From Terana coerulea (Eukaryota > Basidiomycota > Agaricomycetes > Polyporales > Phanerochaetaceae): a stretch of DNA of 64,000 nt. Below are positions 22,141 through 33,448 of the stretch, piece after piece; position 1 is the first letter of the stretch; every line of letters starts with the position of its first letter. The DNA lies in assembly GCA_024811115.1 (NCBI GenBank), contig JAKOGH010000315.1, positions 124,001-188,000 of the forward strand, read 5' to 3'. The notes under the pieces were generated by a model. It saw nothing but the letters and a program-made list of their open reading frames with translations. It did not search any database and had not been told where the DNA came from. Made by a program: the position numbers and the translations under genes.

Positions 22141-22640
22141 AGCGCGGCTGACGGTCTCGTGATCTCCCCCCTGCTCAGGGTATAAAACACCCCTCAGTCT
22201 TGCTGAGGAGAGGCATAGTTCATCTCTGACCTCTCCAACTCTCCCGGCTCTCCCTCTTTCTCGGCTGAGCCGCATTCAGGCTCGTCATTGTGTTTGTCTC
22301 TCACCTTTCCTTTGACCCTCCTGTGGCTTGGCCCGTGTTGTGTTCAGGTTGCCCGCGTTGAGGCAGGCCTTGACGTTGCTAAGCACCTCTCTGATTCTTA
22401 GGGTTCTTAGCCCTGATGGCGCTGGGCACGCTCTGATTCTTGGGGTTCGCAGTGCACTGAGGTTCGTCTTGACGTCGTTGAGCACCTGGGGGTTATTTTG
22501 TGTGGTCTTCTCAGTTTACATGTTGCTCAGATTTAATGTATTCTCGACGGAGGGCTGCCGTTTGTGACAGTCCTGGCATGGACCTCTTCGTGGTCGTCGA
22601 GACGAGCACTCTTCAAGTCTAAACCTTGAGGACAAAACCA
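22141..22640 (+). repeat. TATA-containing, internally repetitive stretch (LTR-like?)
   Basis: A strong TATA box (GGGTATAAAAC at about 22178) is followed by a CT-rich, non-coding transcript-like sequence. Inside it CTCTGATTCTTRGGGTTC occurs at 22389 and 22431, and CTTGACGTYGYTRAGCACCT at 22369 and 22468. The architecture (promoter, then untranslated repeats) resembles a solo LTR or a non-coding RNA gene. No paired LTR, primer site or target duplication could be confirmed. Confidence 0.3.
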
Positions 22641-23055
22641 ACTCATGCCTACAACATTACTATGTATTAATATTCAGATAATGATAAGAAATTCCCATAT
22701 TTCTTTACCCCCAGAAATCTACTTTATATATATACCTGACTTCTGTTCCATTCACCCATGTTGCCGCCCAACTAAAGGAACGAGAGCATCCCTTCCGACT
22801 ATTTAAGAGGCTGTCCTAGAGCCTACCGCCCAACATCAGCGCCGCAACTTCCTTTTCTGTAAGCTTTAGCGCATCAGCGCATCAGCGCTCCATGATTTCC
22901 CGGGCGCTTGGCATGTCCGCTTACTGCAAGTGCCGTTAAGATTTGGTATCACCACCACTCACCACCTCAAGACTTCGGCCAACTTGTCTGCCTCTCCTTC
23001 CACTCCACTCACGATACACCGCCAACTTTGTGCCCTGCTTAACTTACGCCCCGCC

Positions 23056-25603
23056 ATGTCTTCAGGGCGGTGGCATGGTCATCACCAGCCGAGCTATTAC
23101 GACTCTAGCAGAGGCTCTTTCCGCGGAAGTAACCAAAGACCGGGACCGTGGCATCACAGCTACAGATACTATAACAGCGATGGGAATGCGGGAAACCACG
23201 ATTACTACGGCTATGAACCATACCAAAGTTACGATCGAGGGTATGACTATCCGGCAACCTCAGAGGCCTACAGTTACGACGACTACAGTAGGCAAACACA
23301 CTCCAGAGCATATGCGCCGTACACAAGCGGGAATGACTACAACTATCACAGCTCCTCGTACGATGCTTCTTTGAACGGGCAAGGTTATGACGAGTACTAC
23401 CACGAGGCTGCGTCTACGTCTTCGGTTTATAACCACGGCTACCACCAATCCTACCAACCGTCACAGTACCATCGCTCGCAGAGCTCCGGTCAGGAAGACG
23501 CAGGCGGGCACTCCCTCTTCGACGCAAGATCTCGAAATACTTGGCAACATCCTCAGACACGGCAAGTGCATACATCTCCGGACTCTGTTTCTCATCAAAA
23601 CGCCCGAGCCTTCCCTCGAGATACTCATCCGCGGGAGAAACGGATGTCGCCCCCTCCTCCCGTAGCTCCTCCCCGCGCACCTTCCCCGGAGTATCTCGCT
23701 CGCGCGGAAGAACAGCCTGCTCTGCTATCCTCGCCCGGAGACGGTAGGAAACTGCTCATCCTGGACCTGAACGGCACTCTGGTATTCAGGACCGCCTATC
23801 GCCCCAAGAACAAGCAAGCAGCTCCGCAGCCAGACGCGCCTGAGCTACAAGACCCCTCCGAGCAGGGCAAGACCCGCGATCCCGCGCAGACCCAGACGAG
23901 GCTACGCACAGCACACCCGCGCCCGTACATGCCATCCTTCCGCAACTACCTGTTTGCGCCACAAACACTGAAATGGCTGGACGTGATGATCTGGAGCTCG
24001 GCACAACCACATAGCGTACGAGGCATGGTAGAGAGGGTCTTTGGATCGGAAGCCTACTCTGGTATCGATGCTACCAACGGCATGAGAGGCGTTTCGGATC
24101 ACAAGGAATTAGACACAGAGGATGCTGAGCTGGAAAGAATTGGGAGTGGCGGTGCTAGACCGCATCTGCTTGCGATATGGGCTCGCGACATGCTCGGTCT
24201 TAAAGAGTCACACTATTGTACGTTACACCACCTTAATGCGATCTCAAGCTATATTCACCCCTTTCCGATTCGCCGGTATCCGTCCTCTCTTTCAACCTGC
24301 ATATATGCACCTTATGAATGCTGCCTTGTTCCCGATTCACAGTCCAGAAAGTGCAGACAGTCAAAGACCTTAACATACCGTGGTCGAAGCTGGCAGAGTC
24401 GCGCTCGTCTAGCTCGACCTCACCATCGCGTACCTGGTCACCGCGTCCTTATTCCCCGTCCAATCCGAACATACGCCCCGCATCTCCTTTGGCCTCATCA
24501 CCTCCCCGCTCCTCTTCTCCTCTGTCAGGATCGTCCCACGCTCCATCATCACCGTCCAAGCAGTCTGACGAAGCGCCAAGCAACGAAGCTGCGAAGGCCT
24601 TCCTGCACTCCGCACTTTCGACGATCCTGCTAGACGACTCGCCCCTCAAGGCTGCGCGCCAGCCGTACAATCACGTATGCATCCCAGAGTATGACAGTAA
24701 GAAGCGTGCCAGCGATCTCGATATTCTTACGAACGAGAAGATGCGTATGGCGTCGAAGGAGACGGAATCGCACGAGGACGCCGCGGAAGAAGCAGCTCTT
24801 ACTCCCCCTATGGCTCAAGAGGGAGAGGTTGCTGGTGACGAAGACCCTGAGGAGTCTCGCAAGCGGAAACGAAAGGAGAAGAAATTGAAGAAGAAGGAAG
24901 CAAGGCTCGCGAAGGCTGCGACCGAAGGGCAGCTTGAGCAAGATCCCGACCGCGAAGATGCTGGCTACGACGAGACGCTCTTGGCTGTCATTGGCGTATT
25001 AGATGAGATGAAGCTTCAGAAGAATGTCGCTGCATGGATTCGCGCCGGTGGTCTTTGGGGCCCGAACGGGAAGCCTGGCTCGTCCCACAGCGGCGAAGGT
25101 GCTTCAATTGCTACTCTCCACGCGGAAAAGACTGTCGATGGCACGACACCATTAGACGGCCGCTCCTTGAGTCTGAGGGTCGCACCGACGACCTAACTAT
25201 TGATGCATCCGACAAGACGAAAGTACGCACCTTTGAGGGCGCTGTCACGCTAGACGAAGACGGCAGAGACAATGCAAGCCGTAAGCGACCTCGACATCAC
25301 GAAATTAGCCACGATCAGGACGCATCGACGACTCGGCGTGCCCACGACCAACTTTCGTCCGATGCCGAGGGCGATGAACCAGCGGCGAAAGGTGTCGAAC
25401 TGCCTCCAGCTGGGAACGACCAAGCGTCCTTGTCCTCTCGGGCTGAAGTGCAAATACCCCCAGATACAAGCCCCAATAATGAAGCAGCTGCTCCTCAACC
25501 GATGTGGTTTGAGAATCCTACGACCGCGCGCTTTTGGGTCGAGCGCGGAAAGAAGGCATTGGTGGATCTGGGCATACCTATTGACCACGGTCTCGAGCGG
25601 TGA
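23056..25603 (+). CDS. FCP1/NIF-homology (SCP-like) phosphatase domain protein
   Basis: HAD-superfamily protein with an FCP1-homology domain, a family that removes phosphate from RNA polymerase II C-terminal repeats or other nuclear proteins. Exons 23056-24217 and 24343-25603 give 807 residues after restoring one base. Residues 1-190 are Tyr/Ser/Gly-rich and disordered. The catalytic block LLILDLNGTLVFRT lies at about residue 235; FRNYLF, VMIWSSAQP and the TVKDLNIPW region follow. The C-terminal third has a Lys/Glu coiled stretch and ends with WFENPTTARFWVERG, a block typical of fungal members. The usual DxD motif is DLN, so the second, acid-base Asp is Asn. One base is lost between about 25140 and 25190, since the frame ending at 25196 differs from the frame of EGRTDDLTIDAS. 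Start 23056 was chosen over 22930 by sequence character. Confidence 0.8.
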
Positions 25604-25981
25604 CGTCTTCTTGTCGAGGGTGCGGCTGCTCTGAGTTATTGCTTTAAATATATATTGTCTTCCATCTGCAGTATGGCGCGCGTACATCAGGATATCAGGA
25701 ACGGTGAAGTCCTTAGACTTGGACAGCAGAATCATACTGAAAAATTGGCCGACCGGGCAAATACAGATCGTACATAGCAGTAATATCGCTCATCGCGGCG
25801 AGTCGAGACTTTGAACACTTACAGGGTAGTACAGTCACAGGGAAGAGAGCTCGCATAGGACGATTTGAAACGAAAATATCGCCAGCACGATATGGGATTG
25901 AAAGAGACATTTATTCGACCTGCTGATAAATTTCAGTAAGTCGGTTATTGCCGAGACCCTCGTTGCTTACGGTGAGAGTCT

Positions 25982-26778
25982 TCAAACATACGAGTCAAGG
26001 GCGATCGACTGTTCGACCCTCGCGGTCTCGATCTCTCTTACCTTCTTCTGCTCGCGTCTGCCCTCCTCACTGGCACCGTCAATAGGGAAGAATTCGATGA
26101 CAGGGGGGACGCGATGAGGGAAAATGGAACTGAGGTATAGCTGGAGCGACTCATGCTGCCCTTTGACGCTGCGGCTAGTTATGAGTGCAAGGACGGCGAC
26201 ATAAAAACTGCAACATACACTACACGGAAGTCCTTTTGACCTACTCCAACCACAAAGGAATGCTTTGTGCCTCGAGTGAGGGCGACGTTGACGCTGTCGG
26301 AGGGAGAAATTTGAAAGGACGGCTCGACGGGAAGGGTGGTCGGCTGCTCGTGCTGAAACCGAATCGAGGCGAACCTGAGGGTGTCGTTAATTACCGTGCA
26401 AGTGATGACTGCGTCAGGAGCTTCTGAGGCTTCCTGCAAACGCTGCAACAGGTAGGATACGGGCGTTGGGCCAGTAGTTGCCGATGTTAACGCGCGACTT
26501 TGTTCTAGTCATGTCAACGCTACAGATGCGTTTATCAACAATCAAGTCGAACACACTGGCAGTGGATCGCAGGACAAACTTACTCATCTGCGTTATGACG
26601 TTCGCCGTTGCCGGTGAGCGTGAGGTCGTAAATCCCCGGTTGGACTTGAGTTTGGGCATATGAGCCAGCCAGCACTTCGAGTGGGCCATTCGGGAAGAGA
26701 CCAGCTTCCGCAATCACTGTGACGGTGAATCGTTTTGGGATTATCGAAGTTGATGAGAACGTTGGGTCTATTCGCCAT
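25982..26778 (-). CDS. uncharacterised protein, 226 residues, rebuilt across two frame breaks
   Basis: Not a family I recognise. Exons 26584-26778, 26219-26519 and 25982-26168 with canonical GTAAGT and GTATGT donors give exactly 227 codons once two single-base insertions are removed. The first is in TTTT at 26733-26736 (plus strand), between VLINFDNPK and FTVTVIAEAGLFPNGPLE. The second is in a C run near 26462-26475, between RTKSRVNIGNYWP and SYLLQRLQEASEAPDAV. The protein starts MANRPNVLINF, is beta-rich in appearance (repeated V/I/T alternation), has no signal peptide, and ends in a charged helix REQKKVREIETARVEQ. Coherence over three exons supports a real gene; function is unknown. Confidence 0.65.
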
Positions 26779-28099
26779 GTGGTGCGAGTGCGATGGCTGG
26801 ACGGCTGGCTGGCTTGAGAGTATGACAGGCTTCAGAAAGATCTTGATATATGCCCTATATACCCTAGGGCATGCTTTCGCGGTAAATGCCCGCGCCCGGC
26901 AACATCAGGATAACTTGACCCATCGACATGGTCATCTTGGTCAATGCATTGTGGTGCCGCAAAGCCGACCGGTACATTCGCTGCGTACCGGAACATGTAC
27001 ACAGTCGCCGGCCGTAGTATGAGAAAGTATGCCGAACGTGGCTGGTATGATATCAGCGTTGAGGAGCTTGAAGTGCTGTTGTTGATTAGCTGCTTCCTAG
27101 CAGTGCTGATGTCGGGTAGAACTCACCATAATCTGACAAATGTATTCAATGTCGACTCCAGAATGACTCATTACAGATACCTTCGGAACATCTCAGTAAG
27201 CAATCCAAGAATCGGAGCTTTCGACACGCACCTCACACAGCTCCAACTCGCGGCAATGAATTGCAGAGAGCTTACAGTCACATACCCTCGGACTGCTCTC
27301 CGTTAATGATACATGAGTACATTAGCCGTTCACTCGGTCTCCTATTTTGGTTTAAGCTCCCTCTGAAACAGGTACATGTTATAGTCGGTTTGTGAAAGTA
27401 CTAGCATGTTTCTCACCGGCATACGGGTACAGGCGCCTTGAGTGACTGAACTGCCGGTGGTGAATCCTGCAGCATCTCGGCCTACGTGAAAGAGATACGT
27501 GCGTTGCGTCTATCCCTTTGAACATCTGTTGTGTCATACTGAATTTTGTGCCAGTATGAATGGTCGATCGACGACTCACAAGTCTACACAAGAGCCACTG
27601 GCATCTTGGCTTCCGTTCCCGTGGGCAGAAGTGACTTGCGGTGTCCATACCTTAACAATTTTAGTAGGTAGAAATCTATACCAACGTATCTGTACACTGC
27701 ACAACTTAGTAGCCAACCCGAAGCGGTGCCAATAAAAGTAAGCAATTCATGAGACACTTAGTCGTTGCATGAGCTTAACATGGTCACTCGTAGTTAGTTG
27801 ATCCAGGCGCCAGAGCTGCTTTCAGCTGTAAGCTGAGACAGGGCAAGTGGCTGTGATGGAGATAAGAAAAGCGAGCTGGGCGTACGAAACAAGTCGATCA
27901 GTGGCGTGGAGTGTCGAACCAACTCAAGTTGATCTCGACTGTCAGCCGCGCTTCTGCCAAATCAGGAGGGTGGCGCTCATTTGTGTAGTGCATAGTACAT
28001 ACTACGTACAGTGCACCGTGGTAGGACAATGTTCCTCATGCAATGTGGTATTTTAGCGATGCGAAACTTGGTTCGAAGAAAAAAGTATCCCAAACTGTT
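26779..28099. other. intergenic, nothing supported
   Basis: Open frames such as 26944-27306 plus show no motif. The end carries a run of six A (28079-28084), which on the minus strand is the T-run terminator of the tRNA gene that follows. Confidence 0.5.
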
Positions 28100-28171
28100 T
28101 ACACCGAACGGGAATCGAACCCGTGCCGCTTGCTTGGAAGGCAAGCATGATAACCACTTCACCATCGGTGT
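28100..28171 (-). tRNA. tRNA-Gly (anticodon UCC)
   Basis: Full cloverleaf on the minus strand. Acceptor arms ACACCGA and TCGGTGT pair over seven bases, the D-arm includes AGTGGTTA, the anticodon stem CTTGC/GCAAG encloses loop CTTCCAA (anticodon TCC), and the T-arm is ACGGG-TTCGATT-CCCGT. The discriminator is A. No intron. A T6 run follows as polymerase III terminator. Identical to the gene at 37029. Confidence 0.95.
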
Positions 28172-28284
28172 ACCGAGTGATATTTGTGAATTATGATAGC
28201 AATGTGAACATCGGATGTTGCTTCACCTTGCCAGACTTCGCCTGAGGCGACTGTGCCCCGACTTGACCGCTCGCTTTCCACAAC

Positions 28285-30680
28285 ATGCATCCAGGTGAGT
28301 TCATGTCATTCGAATGGTTAGCAATGACTGAGATTTATCCGTAGCAAAGGCCCATGTCGTCAAGACGTTTGGTAAACTCCTGGACGTCGTTCCACCGCAA
28401 GACCGTGCGAGAGTACGCTTCTTCACCATTCCGACGAGCTTCGCCTGCATACATGCTCACCAATGCTGGCACCGATAGCCGCAGCTACTGTTTCTGTCTG
28501 GCGCGCATACGGACTACAGACATGACACGGATCGTGAGCTGTCATTCCGCCAGGTTCGCTCCTCTTCTCACTGTGTCTAGCAAAGCTCATAGCCGTTTTG
28601 GTGCAGGAGTCGAACTTCTACTACTTGACTGGCTGCAACGTTCCAGGATCCAATGTTCTCTGCATCGCTCAGTCCGGCACGTCTCTCGCCACGGAGCCTG
28701 GCATCCAGCTCTTCATCCCTCCTATCTCCCAAGACGACATCATGTGGTCCATTCCTCCCCCGACTCCCGAAGTCGCTCAAGCTACGCATGACGTTACATC
28801 TGTCCATTTGGTCGCCGAGATTCACCAAGTATTAGTAGAAGTCATGCAAGCGTATCCGGACGCAATGATCCATGTCTTGCCGAACCCATCTGTTGGCGAG
28901 GACACTCCGACATACCCTGTACATGCTAAGGAGTTTAGAGACTTTAGTGTCACGAGCGGGATGACCGGCAGAGCAGACATCACGAAGGAGTATCTGCTAC
29001 AAGCACTCCACGAAGCTAGGATCACGAAAGACGCGTTCGAGATTGCGGAGATCAAGAAACGCGAACGAGATCAGCTCCAGGGCTCATGAGGTCGTGATGA
29101 GGGTGCTTGGACTGGGGGTGAAAGGTCTGAAGGCGGAGAAGAATGTTCAGAAACCCAAAGGCAGACCGCTTCTTCCGGGGGAATGGCTTATTGAGAAGGA
29201 AGCAGAAGCAGAGGCGCTGTTCGTCGCGAGTTGTCGTCGGGAAGGGTAAGTCGATCCTATCCCTTATCAACTTCACAACTACTTTCACTTGCTTGAAACT
29301 CGGTCTTCCAACCAGTTGCTGGACAGTGCTTGACTTCCTTCATTCTCACTCGCAAGTTTCTATACTCATCGTCTTGACGTGCCACTTCCTTTCCGCCGTA
29401 CGCATGTGCTAATCCCTCGATCCTCTAATACCCCAGCTCGATCCACCAAGCATACCTCCCAATCGTTGCATCAGCCTCTCGTGCGTCAACGCTGCATTAC
29501 TGTTGCAACGACAAAGATTTCGCATGGGGTCCAATCACTGCTCAAGACCACGTCAACGGCGGAAGCCTCACGCATACACACACGCAGGACCATTCTCACG
29601 GTGCGCGCAAGATCGGTTCATTACAAAGAGCGCAAGAACGTGCTAATTTTCAACTCTTGCTGCAGCACATACTGGTCCAAAGGAGTACGTACCGCAAGTT
29701 TTGCTGATCGACGCAGGATGCGAGTGGAATTGCTATGCAAGCGATAGTGTGTACTCTGCCCTTCACATCGATGCTTCTCTGATCTACTCGCTGCGATGCA
29801 TCAAGTCACTCGCACGATGCCCGTCGGCAATGGCGGTCGCTTCACACCCGAGGCTGCTGCGATTTATGACCTAGTGAGGGAGATGCAAATGGTAAGCATA
29901 CACACTCTTACTATTCGGACGCAGGCAAATCTCCGTTTGCCGTAGTATCCTTCACTGTGCCTCTGCTTACCTCGGTCCGACTGAGCTCCGCGTTCCTCTT
30001 GTAGGAATCCTTCTCCGTTCTTCGCCCAGGTCTTCACTGGGACGCAGTCCACCTGCTCTGCCACCGTGTGCTCGTGCGCCGGTTCCAACAGCTCGGCATC
30101 TTCAAGAGCCCGAGCAGTAAGGGCGGCTCGTCGCAACATTCGAAGAGGCCATCCTCGCCAGTATGTGCTCGGCTTCCCTTGTAAAAACCTCGGGCTGACC
30201 ACGCGGCTGTGACACCTTAGGTGGTATCTCCACGGCGTTCTTCCCACACGGGCTAGGCCATAGTCTGGGCATGGACGTGCACGATGTCCCAGGCGCATCC
30301 AAGCCGGCAGTTAACCCGACCATCCCGAAGCAGGCGCTCGGCAACGATGCTTTCTACAAGTACCTACGCCTAAGGCGGCCGCTCGAGGTTGGCATGGTCG
30401 TAGTACGTCTATTTCCTCAACATCAGGCTCAGCACTCTCAGACAGGCGCTGACACCCGTGCAAATAGACCGTGGAACCCGGCTGCTACTTCTCGCCGCAT
30501 CTCCTCGCGGCCGTGCGCGACTCACCGCTCATCGACCACGCTGTCCTCGCGAAGTACGAGTCCGTCGGCGGTGTGCGCATCGAGGACGTTGTTCTCATCC
30601 ATGAGAGCGGCTATGAGAACCTCACGACTGTCCGGAGTGAGAGGGAATGGGTGGAAGGCGTCTGCTCTGGTGAACTGTGA
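28285..30680 (+). CDS. Xaa-Pro dipeptidase (prolidase), M24B
   Basis: Cytosolic Mn-dependent metallopeptidase that splits dipeptides ending in proline. Ten exons: 28285-28294, 28345-28412, 28485-28553, 28607-29245, 29437-29600, 29666-29746, 29806-29891, 30005-30160, 30221-30402, 30468-30680; about 555 residues. The aminopeptidase P N-terminal domain shows [18 protein letters not shown]. The metal ligands are visible as the Asp in LLIDAGCEW, the Asp in YASDITRT, the His in [16 protein letters not shown], the Glu in VTVEPGCY and the Glu in [12 protein letters not shown] His-rich linker ([10 protein letters not shown]) precedes the catalytic domain. Two breaks: one extra C at 29060 (EIKK against [13 protein letters not shown]) and one missing G in GGG at 30121-30123. 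They cancel in length. First exon codes only MHP. Confidence 0.88.
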
Positions 30681-32250
30681 GGGGACAAAGACACCGATCA
30701 AGAACGGGCGAATGATGGGTAAACATGAAACGATAACGTATGTAAGAGTATGAGCTTAGCTGTATTGTATGACCATGCTACGTATAGGCATAGCAAGAAT
30801 TTATCACAAGTGACCAGACTACTCATATGGCAAAATTCCCTGCGACACGGCCTCTGTTCGAGTGGAGCGGATCCCCGCGGATGGTCTCATTTGAAAGGCG
30901 AGAGCCATGATACGACACACTATGGCGCAACATCCTCCCCTGAACAGAGCTGCTGTTGCCTCTAAATTGCTTTCGGGCGGTCTGCTGCTCCAGACCGTAT
31001 GATCTTGCCCTCATAGTCTGTTGTGAATGAGGCGGCGTTGTTCATCTGACCCACCTTGAGCACAGCCCCTCCGTCATGAAGCCGGGGTGATCGAGGTCGA
31101 GCCATACTTAATTGCAAGGTTCAGGGTAAAATCACAAATAACAGCAATAACAAATGTGGAGGCCAGGCCAAAGCAATACCGATCCTCAGGGAACCAACCA
31201 AAACGCCTCCTAGAGACTATAGGGGCTTGGATCGACGTTCAAGTACTAGTCAAGCTGGGAGTCGGTGAAACACTGCGAAAACGCCGCTCTCGCCGTGTGC
31301 CTGGGTTTTTAATATCTGAAAGACCTAAAAGCCGGAAATGTCACGGGACGATGTCTGAGTAGCAATCAGCGTAGCGGTGAGTCCAAGTCAATCGGGCGAG
31401 AATCGAGCAGTGGGTTTTGTTGGAGCATGCTAGCAGCAAGACAAGGCATAGCAATCAAGCCAGAGAAGCTTTATGGGAGTGATCTGACATGATTTCATTC
31501 CAGACAGAGTCTCAAATGACAAAAGTTCACAAAACCATTACTTATCAGCAGCTGCCGCCGTAGCGGAGCCGGTCAGAGCGTGGCCGTGACCAACTTGAAG
31601 CGCTTCCTCTTGTTTGGCTATGTTAGATTCGCAGGCCTTCGCCAAGCATCACCAAACAAAGACCAGGAGTTTTGCTCAGGAACCAATATTAATGTGCCCG
31701 AGGTGTGCCTGCACATATGCGCACTCGGAATATCGAAAGAAAGGCCAAAATAAATAAATGGACATATATGTTCGCTTGTGCTTGCAGAAGCTCCTGACAG
31801 GAATGAACAGAGTTTGCAGAACTTGGTAATGTGAGCCTGAATCGGATTTGCACATGCAATCCGAGTCTCCCCACGCCTAGCACCGCAGATTTCACACAAC
31901 ACGGCGAGGGGACCTCCTTTCCAATAATCAATATGCAATGGATCACAGAGGAGCTCCGGTGGATTATTTGGTGGGCCTAGAGGAACGAAACCCGTCCGTT
32001 AGTCTCGGTGCGGTGGGCACGCGACAAAAGAGGCACCCCTGAAGAGACGCAGATGCCTCCTATCACTGTAAACGTCGACATTTCATTGGCTCTGACCGCA
32101 GATGAGAGCATCGGTAGGGGTGATTCAGCAGAGACTGGGCACCGACCTCCTGTGGATTCTGCCCTCCTGAGTAGAAGCGCTCTCCCGACTGCTATCCCGA
32201 CTGCTCTGGGTGCATTGGTCCAACCATAGGACGTGAGGGGGGTGGAAAGG
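30681..32250. other. intergenic, no supported gene
   Basis: Short frames only (for example 31087-31362 plus), none with recognisable features. The right end is the promoter of the secreted repeat protein. Confidence 0.5.
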
Positions 32251-32257
32251 TATAAAA
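32251..32257 (+). promoter_or_regulatory. TATA box of the secreted Gly/Ser repeat gene
   Basis: TATAAAA sits 112 bp before the ATG at 32369, in a GC-rich surround. This spacing would place transcription start near 32285 and leave a CT-rich leader of about 80 nt. Confidence 0.6.
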
Positions 32258-32368
32258 ACCCTACACGATCCAGTGGTAAGCCTCAAGCCAGTCTCACTTC
32301 GAGTCTCAGCTACAACCCACTCACCACTGAGCGCACTACTCCTCAGCAGTTGCTCCCTGCTCATCGAC

Positions 32369-33101
32369 ATGCGTTCCTCGTTCATCTCTTTTGCTCTTCT
32401 CGCTGTCGCGGTCAGCACTACCGTCGCAATACCCGTCCCCGCCCCCGGAGGTATCTTCAACCCCTTCCCCAGCTCCAGCGGCAGCGGTGGCAGCGGTGGC
32501 AGCGCTACTAGCGGCAGCTCCGGCACAGTCAACGGTGGCTCCGTCACCAACCAGGGCTGGGGCTGGGGACCGATTGTGAACAGTGGTGGATGTAAGTCGA
32601 CGTCTTCCCCCTCTTCTCTCACATTCGGTGCTGAACAGGACATCTGCAGCGAAGGGAGGCAGCGGTGGCTTCTCGGGCACTGGGTCCGCCTCTGGCGGCT
32701 CCGGAGGTGACGCTGGCTGGGGCTTCTCCAGCGGCTCCGGAGGCAGCGGCGGCAGCGCTACGTCGGGCAACTCTGGCCCCGCCAACGGTGGCTCCGTCAC
32801 CAACTCCGGCAGCAGCATCTACAACGTCGGCTCCGGCTGGGGCGCGGCCTCGAAGGGCGGGAGCGGAGGCGTCTCCGTCTCCGGCACTGCCGCCGGCGGC
32901 GACGGCGGAAGCGGCGGCTCTTTCGGTGGAGATGGCGGGAGCGGCGGGAGCGCGACGTCCGGAAGCTCGGGCAGCGCCAATGGCGGTTCCGTCACCAACA
33001 CGGGCAGCGGCATCTACAACTACGGAGGTAGTCAGGGTGGCAGCGGTGGAATCAGCAAGAGTGGCACGGCTACTGGTGGCAGTGGCGGCAACGCGCGCTG
33101 A
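32369..33101 (+). CDS. secreted Gly/Ser-rich repeat protein (three A-B modules)
   Basis: Function unknown; probably a wall-associated or secreted low-complexity protein. Exons 32369-32591 and 32650-33101 give 224 residues. Residues 1-20 form a signal peptide (MRSSFISFALLAVAVSTTVA), followed by a short Pro-rich stretch. The mature part alternates two modules three times. Module A is GGSGGSATSGxSGxxNGGSVTN, in copies 2 and 3 followed by a GSxIYN tail; module B is GGSGGxSxxGxAxGG. The single 58-nt intron separates A1 from B1. There are no cysteines, no membrane anchor and no GPI-like tail; it ends GGSGGNAR. The conserved T, N and Y positions in a Gly/Ser background suggest a structured repeat rather than slippage. 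Confidence 0.8.
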
Positions 33102-33448
33102 TTGGGCTTGCAAGGCTTCAGACTGGGCTTCAAATTCGTATTTCTCTGTACCATAGGATTATTTTGCATTCCAACACTGAGTCAATGTAAAACAACATGC
33201 TTGATTGCGATAATACTCGTGCATACATCGTATAGTAAATGCTTCAGGTGTCAAAGAGGATTTCGGATGACAGGCCTCATTAAGGAAGATAGTTTGCGGG
33301 AAAGAGCAGGACCAAGGCTTGCGATGAGTTAGGCTCATCAGGCAAACAGGCCTCGGCATTTGACGCAGGAATTTAGGTGACTGGATTGGGAAAGGAGAAG
33401 GTAGGGAATAAGACCGCTGTCAGAAGAGTGTCTCGCTAGTCAAGCGTC
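33102..33448. other. convergent 3' region, nothing seen
   Basis: Space between the stop at 33101 (plus) and the stop at 33449 (minus); it should hold both 3' ends. Confidence 0.5.

Noticed and set aside
22870..22890. GCATCAGCGCATCAGCGC short tandem repeat
   Set aside because: Only two to three units; no array, spacer pattern or neighbouring cas genes, so not CRISPR.
26944..27306. 120-codon plus-strand frame
   Set aside because: No motif, homology feature or neighbouring exon; treated as chance.
28354..28791. 145-codon frame at the start of the prolidase
   Set aside because: It runs through introns; the true exons use other frames ([16 protein letters not shown]).
32619..33156. Ala- or Pro-rich frames on both strands
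   Set aside because: Shadows of the GGC/AGC-rich coding sequence of the secreted repeat protein.
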